Positions 58,216 through 64,000 of a DNA stretch of 64,000 nt are shown here, piece after piece. Made by a program: the position numbers and the translations under genes. This stretch comes from Hellea sp. (lineage in GTDB: Bacteria; Pseudomonadota; Alphaproteobacteria; Caulobacterales; Maricaulaceae). The notes under the pieces are model-generated. The model was not told the origin of the DNA. It saw only the letters and a program-made list of their open reading frames with translations, and did no database searches. The DNA is taken from positions 1-64,000 of the forward strand of contig JAHDDX010000005.1 in the NCBI GenBank assembly GCA_020629135.1, in the 5' to 3' direction. Position 1 is the first letter of the stretch. Each line of letters starts with the position of its first letter.

Positions 58216-60504
58216 TTATTCCCGATGAGACGGAGCAAAAGCGGCCAGCGTGGCCATCTGAGTTATTTCAGAAGCTGTTGCGCCCAGGCGACAAATCTGA
58301 ACTGGCTTTTCCAAACCGGTCAGGAACGGGCCTAATACAGTCGCCCCTCCCATTGATTTTAACAGCTTGGTTGAAATCGAGGCGGAATGAATAGCCGGCA
58401 TAACCAAAACATTGGCGGCGCCGGTCAATCGGGAAAACGGGTATGTCAGCGAATGCAGCGGATCCAAGGCCACATCGGCGGCGATATCCCCTTCATATTC
58501 AAAATCTACGTCACGATCGTCGAGAATACCGACAGCATCCCTCACCTTTTCGGTGCGTTCACCAATGGGGTTGCCAAATGTTGAATAAGACACCAAGGCC
58601 ACCCTAGGATCAAATCCAAACTGTCTTGCAAACCCGGCTGTGGTTTCGGCAATGTCTGCTAAAGCCTCGGCGTCCGGAAATTCAGTGATATTCGTGTCGG
58701 CGATAAATAATGTTCTTGATTTATTAATCACCACGGAAACGCCCATGGTTCGCTCATAGGCATCATGCGATAGAACCATGCGCACATCGCTAAGCGCGAT
58801 GTCATAGCTTCGAGTGACACCCGTGACCATACCATCAGCCAGGCCATGATGCAGCATTAACGATGAAAACACGTTCCGGTCATTGTTTACAAGGCGCTGA
58901 GCATCCCGACGTAAAAACCCTTTACGCTGCAATTTCCCGTAAAGCGTCTCGACAAATTCTGCGTTACGATCGAAAAGACGGGCATTGAGAATTGTCAGGT
59001 TTTCCGGATTTTCGATACCGAGCAATTGCATATTATCCCGGACCGGCTTTTCTCGACCAATCAAAATCGCCTTGCCAAGCCCGCGTTGTTGAAAAGCCTG
59101 GGCCGCACGAATAACCGCAGGTTCTTCGCCTTCAGCAAACACAATGGTTTTTGGATCGTCTTGGACCGATGCCGCTATGCCTTGTAAAAGCGCCGCTGTC
59201 GGGTCCTGACGACGCGCCAGTGATTGCTTATAGGCTTCCATATCCTCGATTGGTTTACGGGCTGTCCCCGTATCCATGGCCGCTTGCGCAACGTATGGCG
59301 GAATTTCGGATATCAGGCGTGGATCAAATGGAGCCGGAATAATATAGTCGGGGCCGTATTTCGGACGCTTGCCGTGATAGGCTGCCGCAACTTCTTCAGG
59401 TACGTCTTGCCGGGCCAGATCGGCCAAGGCTTGCGCACAGGCCAGTTTCATTTCTTCATTTACATTGCGAGCCCGCACATCCAGGGCGCCGCGAAAAATA
59501 TAAGGAAAGCCAAGAACATTATTGACCTGATTTGGATAATCAGAGCGTCCAGTCGCAATAATGGCATCATCTCGCACAGCTTTGATATCTTCAGGGGTGA
59601 TTTCGGGGTCGGGATTGGCCATGGCAAAAATAATTGGATTTTTGGCCATGGATTTGACCATGTCTTGTGAAACAATTCCTGCAACAGAGAGCCCTAGAAA
59701 TACATCTGCGCCTACCATAGCTTCTTCGAGGGTTCGCTTATCCGTATCTATGGCATGCGGGGCTTTCCATTGGTCCATGGCCTCTTTTCGACCCCGATAA
59801 ACGACGCCCTTGCTATCCAAGACAATGGCATTTTCATCTTTGACACCCAGGCGCTTAATCAATCCCAACACAGAGAGGCCAGCTGCACCGGCACCGGAAA
59901 GAACGACCTTAATATCTTCAAACTTTCGACCCGTCAGATCACAGGCATTAATCAAACCCGCGGTTGCAATTATAGCGGTTCCATGTTGGTCGTCATGAAA
60001 GACGGGAATGTTCAGATCGTCACGTAAACGTTGTTCGATGATAAAACATTCCGGCGAACCAATGTCTTCCAGATTGATCCCGCCAAAAGTATGTCCAATA
60101 CGTCGGACACATTCGATAAACTGTTCGGGATCTTCTTCTTCGACTTCGATATCAAAGGAATCTATATCGGCGAACCGTTTAAACAGGACCGACTTCCCTT
60201 CCATAACAGGCTTGGACGCTGCGGCTCCTAAATTTCCGAGCCCCAATATTGCTGTGCCGTTGGAAATTACGGCAACCATATTGCCTTTCGACGTGTAGTC
60301 GTACGCCAGATCTTCGTTTTTAGCGATTTCCTCAACGGGAACCGCCACGCCTGGCGAATAGGCTAATGATAAATCTCTTTGGGTAGCCATAGGCTTAGTG
60401 GGCAGTAATGCAAGTTTCCCTGGAACTGGCTTTGCGTGAAAGTCCAAGGCCTGTTGATCCGTGATATAAGACCGTCCGGTCGTCTTTGGGCTCTTACTGC
60501 TCAT
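58216..60504 (-). CDS. maeB: NADP-dependent malic enzyme with phosphotransacetylase-like C-terminus
   Basis: LALLPTKPMATQRDLSLAYSPGVAVPVEEIA, INLEDIGSPECFIIEQRLRDDLNIPVFHDDQHGTAII, C-terminal PTA-like domain. Confidence 0.96.
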   Translation of the reverse strand: MSSKSPKTTGRSYITDQQALDFHAKPVPGKLALLPTKPMATQRDLSLAYSPGVAVPVEEIAKNEDLAYDYTSKGNMVAVISNGTAILGLGNLGAAASKPVMEGKSVLFKRFADIDSFDIEVEEEDPEQFIECVRRIGHTFGGINLEDIGSPECFIIEQRLRDDLNIPVFHDDQHGTAIIATAGLINACDLTGRKFEDIKVVLSGAGAAGLSVLGLIKRLGVKDENAIVLDSKGVVYRGRKEAMDQWKAPHAIDTDKRTLEEAMVGADVFLGLSVAGIVSQDMVKSMAKNPIIFAMANPDPEITPEDIKAVRDDAIIATGRSDYPNQVNNVLGFPYIFRGALDVRARNVNEEMKLACAQALADLARQDVPEEVAAAYHGKRPKYGPDYIIPAPFDPRLISEIPPYVAQAAMDTGTARKPIEDMEAYKQSLARRQDPTAALLQGIAASVQDDPKTIVFAEGEEPAVIRAAQAFQQRGLGKAILIGREKPVRDNMQLLGIENPENLTILNARLFDRNAEFVETLYGKLQRKGFLRRDAQRLVNNDRNVFSSLMLHHGLADGMVTGVTRSYDIALSDVRMVLSHDAYERTMGVSVVINKSRTLFIADTNITEFPDAEALADIAETTAGFARQFGFDPRVALVSYSTFGNPIGERTEKVRDAVGILDDRDVDFEYEGDIAADVALDPLHSLTYPFSRLTGAANVLVMPAIHSASISTKLLKSMGGATVLGPFLTGLEKPVQICRLGATASEITQMATLAAFAPSHRE

Positions 60505-60566
60505 GTCGATTTCCCTCCGATGGAACTGGCCTAATTAGCGTAACCCCTTCGAACTTCAACCCATAA

Positions 60567-61085
<519 letters not shown>

Positions 61086-61124
61086 TCCAAGTAATTATAC
61101 TTTTTCTGAGAAAGGAATTTTAAA

Positions 61125-62528
61125 ATGTCAGACGAAGTTCTAAAGAAAATCAAGGACGAAAATATCAAATTCGTGGATTTGCGTTTCACCGACCCGCGCG
61201 GGAAAATGCAACATGTTACCTTTCATTCTGATCTGGTCGACGAAGACCTGTTTGAAGACGGAACAATGTTTGATGGGTCATCCATTGGGGGTTGGAAAGA
61301 CATCAATGAATCCGATATGGTGTTAAGGCCCGATCCATCCACTGCCAAAATGGATCCTTTCTATCAGCAAGACACTCTAGCACTATTTTGCGATATTCTC
61401 GAACCGGATACGGGCGAACCCTACAACCGAGACCCGCGTGGCACCGCCAAAGCCGCTCAAACCTATATGCAAGCCGCCAAGGTCGGAGACCAGGTTTATT
61501 TCGGCCCAGAAGCTGAATTTTTCGTTTTTGATGACGTCCGTTGGAATACAGACCAGAACGTGACGGGATTTGAAATCGATTCCACTGAATTACCGCAAAA
61601 TACAGGTACACATTATACGGGCGGCAATATGGGACATCGCCCTGGCCCGAAAGGCGGTTATTTTCCTGTCCCGCCAGTGGATTCAGCCCAGGATATGCGA
61701 TCAGAAATGCTCACCATTATGGAAGAGCTTAATCTACGCCCTGAAAAACATCACCACGAAGTCGCACCAGCCCAACATGAGCTTGGCATGCAATTCGCCA
61801 CTCTGCTGGAAATGGGCGATAATATGCAGCTATATAAGTATATTGTTCACAACGTGGCGCATGCTTATGGCAAAACCGCAACCTTTATGCCAAAGCCAAT
61901 GTGGAATGATAACGGAACCGGCATGCATGTGCATATGTCGATCTGGAAAGATAATAAGCCGCTTTTCGCAGGGAATGAATATGCTGGCTTGTCAAAACAG
62001 TGCCTGTATTATATCGGCGGTGTGATTAAACATGCCCGTGCGATCAACGCTTTTGCCAATGCATCGACAAATTCCTATAAGCGTCTGGTGCCAGGATTTG
62101 AAGCCCCTGTCATGCTCGCCTATTCTGCTCGCAACCGATCAGCTTCTATCCGTATTCCTTGGACGGCCTCACCAAAAGGCAAAAGATTGGAAGTTCGCTT
62201 CCCAGATCCGGCAGGTAACCCATATCTGACCTATACGGCCTTGCTGATGGCTGGCTTGGACGGCATCAAAAACAAAATTGATCCAGGCGAGGCCATGGAT
62301 AAAGACCTTTATGACCTGCCGCCTGAAGAGGCTGCCAATATTCCACAAGTTTGCGGTTCACTTCGTGAGGCCCTCGAAGCCCTGGATGCGGACCGTGACT
62401 TCTTGAAAGCTGGCGGTGTCTTTGATGACGATCAGATTGACGCCTATATCGACCTGAAAATGGAAGAAGTTCACCGCGTGAACATGCATCCGCATCCGGT
62501 CGAGTTCGATCTATATTATAAGTGCTAG
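61125..62528 (+). CDS. glnA: Glutamine synthetase type I
   Basis: [80 protein letters not shown]. Confidence 0.98.
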   Translation: MSDEVLKKIKDENIKFVDLRFTDPRGKMQHVTFHSDLVDEDLFEDGTMFDGSSIGGWKDINESDMVLRPDPSTAKMDPFYQQDTLALFCDILEPDTGEPYNRDPRGTAKAAQTYMQAAKVGDQVYFGPEAEFFVFDDVRWNTDQNVTGFEIDSTELPQNTGTHYTGGNMGHRPGPKGGYFPVPPVDSAQDMRSEMLTIMEELNLRPEKHHHEVAPAQHELGMQFATLLEMGDNMQLYKYIVHNVAHAYGKTATFMPKPMWNDNGTGMHVHMSIWKDNKPLFAGNEYAGLSKQCLYYIGGVIKHARAINAFANASTNSYKRLVPGFEAPVMLAYSARNRSASIRIPWTASPKGKRLEVRFPDPAGNPYLTYTALLMAGLDGIKNKIDPGEAMDKDLYDLPPEEAANIPQVCGSLREALEALDADRDFLKAGGVFDDDQIDAYIDLKMEEVHRVNMHPHPVEFDLYYKC

Positions 62529-62541
62529 GCACTTTCAAAAT

Positions 62542-62577
62542 TTAGATAAAAAAAAAGGCGGGCCAGGCCCGCCTTTA
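62542..62577. terminator. Bidirectional terminator between convergent genes
   Basis: aaaaaaaaaGGCGGGC-CAG-GCCCGCCttt. Confidence 0.85.
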
Positions 62578-62578
62578 G

Positions 62579-64000
62579 TTATGGTGGGGCCGGACCATTT
62601 GTGTCCGGCACCATGGTATTCGATTGAGGCGGGGCTCGTGCGGGATCGTTCTCCACGAGCTTCACTTCTATATTCTTGTGAAGCGGTACGTTGATCTTGA
62701 CCATTAAATCGGTTTCAGGATCAAGTTCGATTGAAACAGGTAATGCGGCTTCGATACCCATTTTTTCACTGGGATTGACCACCACGTCATATGCCCCTGC
62801 TGGAAGGTCATCAAAAGCGTATTGACCAAAACTGGTCGAATAAGCATGCTCGATGATTTCGTCGCTTCCTTTTGATTTTAAAAGAATTTTTGCGCCTTCA
62901 ATGCGATCTTCGCCGCTATCGTATATTCCGTTTAAATTGGCGTCAGAATAGGCAAAGCCGCGAATTTGACCGCGTTGGACAACAGGCATTTGCAAATCAG
63001 TGATAAATCCGTCCTGGATAGACACCTTAAGTTGCGCGTCATCAGCCACAGCAAAACCAAGCGGCAGACTACGTCCATCAACTCGAACCTCGTAAATGCC
63101 TTCTTTGATGTTTTGAATGGTAAAATAACCAAGATTATCCGTACGCAAAGCTAGTCGGGAACCTTTGACGCGTACGAGCGCTCGTGGGAAAGGGAGTTCC
63201 CCTTCCTGTTGAACGCCGTCTCGGTTTTTGTCATGGAACACCCGACCTTTTAGAACACCACGGCCATCCTTGGTTTTGGCGTATTTACGCTTTTCGTTAA
63301 AATCAAAGCGACCATCGAGGATCAGGCCAAGCCGTTGTTCGCCCTCCAAATTATTGCGATAAGAAAGACCCACGGCCATATTCTTGCCAAGCCTGACCCG
63401 CCGGCCAAGCGTCACGGTCAGGAATTTGTCCATTTCATTATTGGTACCGGGCGCATAGGATTGTAAAACCCCAAGACTTGCGTCGAGCTTGGTTTTTTCA
63501 CCTAACAAATCACCGGAATGGAAGTTGGCGAAAACACCGCCGCGTAATGAGACATCATCACCATTCCAAAGAGCTGAAGCCGTGGGGGACAGGCTTAAAT
63601 TAGCATTTTTCGGTATTGGCACATTATGGGTATAGCCTGAAACCGTGACACTACCGCGCTGCCGTAAAGACCGGTTCGTACGTTTGTCTTGCGTGTATTG
63701 ACCGCGAACAGTGAATTTTTTGAAGCGTTTATAAGCGCGCGCTGAAACCTGATAGCCGGATTCACCCGGCGCGCCGTTATCATAATCTGTGGAATATACG
63801 GTCGCATCAGCCGATACGTTCACGCCGTAATCGGCAATCCCTGTTGAAACGCTTGCCCCGAAGGATGAAGTCGTTGCGCCGTCGCCGCCCACAAGAACAC
63901 CGCTTTTGGTGGTTTGCGCCCGCAATGATGCCGCCGGATTATTTAAAAACTCGATATTCTCGCGCGGCGTAAATCGTACGGACGCACCTACACTTGCTTG
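62579..64000 (-). CDS. C-terminal part of an outer-membrane barrel-like protein with SdrD-B-like repeats (truncated by window edge)
   Basis: Frame stays open past the listed start at 63925 to the window end; GRVFHDKNRDGVQQEGE and GFAYSDANLNGIYDSGED Ca-binding-like repeats. Confidence 0.75.
   Translation of the reverse strand, partial: QASVGASVRFTPRENIEFLNNPAASLRAQTTKSGVLVGGDGATTSSFGASVSTGIADYGVNVSADATVYSTDYDNGAPGESGYQVSARAYKRFKKFTVRGQYTQDKRTNRSLRQRGSVTVSGYTHNVPIPKNANLSLSPTASALWNGDDVSLRGGVFANFHSGDLLGEKTKLDASLGVLQSYAPGTNNEMDKFLTVTLGRRVRLGKNMAVGLSYRNNLEGEQRLGLILDGRFDFNEKRKYAKTKDGRGVLKGRVFHDKNRDGVQQEGELPFPRALVRVKGSRLALRTDNLGYFTIQNIKEGIYEVRVDGRSLPLGFAVADDAQLKVSIQDGFITDLQMPVVQRGQIRGFAYSDANLNGIYDSGEDRIEGAKILLKSKGSDEIIEHAYSTSFGQYAFDDLPAGAYDVVVNPSEKMGIEAALPVSIELDPETDLMVKINVPLHKNIEVKLVENDPARAPPQSNTMVPDTNGPAPP

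Overview
The window is 64 kb of an alphaproteobacterial-type chromosome (lineage inferred from gene content such as the suf operon layout, the bactofilin/M23 pair and alkB; not tested). Most of it is conserved housekeeping: folK, tdk, glpD, alkB with an ArsR regulator, ssb, a DsbA-like protein, an M48 protease with TPR, rne, amidase, PBP1A, prfB, bactofilin/M23 pair, bcp, a YhdP-like protein, tyrS/anmK, a full iscR-suf operon, an M16 protease, rlpA, a D,D-carboxypeptidase, tmk-holB-tatD-MBL, MATE, maeB and glnB-glnA. There are two tRNAs, Ser(UGA) and Leu(UAG), both on the minus strand. prfB needs a programmed +1 frameshift (CTT TGA C after AGGAGG), so the ORF track truncates it. The most unusual segment is about 46.6-56.4 kb. 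It holds six consecutive minus-strand genes, all with predicted signal peptides: a MACPF/perforin-family protein with the signature FGTHYPYAVTYGA; a shorter paralog sharing only its N- and C-terminal modules; two paralogous LamG/ConA-like proteins; a Pro-rich repeat protein; and a basic coiled-coil protein. A NarL/LuxR-type response regulator and a 7TMR-DISM histidine kinase are encoded divergently. Two matching dyads, ATGGGTA-N4-T(A/C)CCCA(A/T), lie in the divergent promoter and in the regulator-kinase gap. I propose this as a sensor-controlled secreted pore-forming system. A second anomaly is at 38.9-40.3 kb, where a 75-bp direct repeat that includes the tRNA-Ser 3' end brackets a small insert, like an att duplication. 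All calls come from reading sequence and translations; no database search was run.
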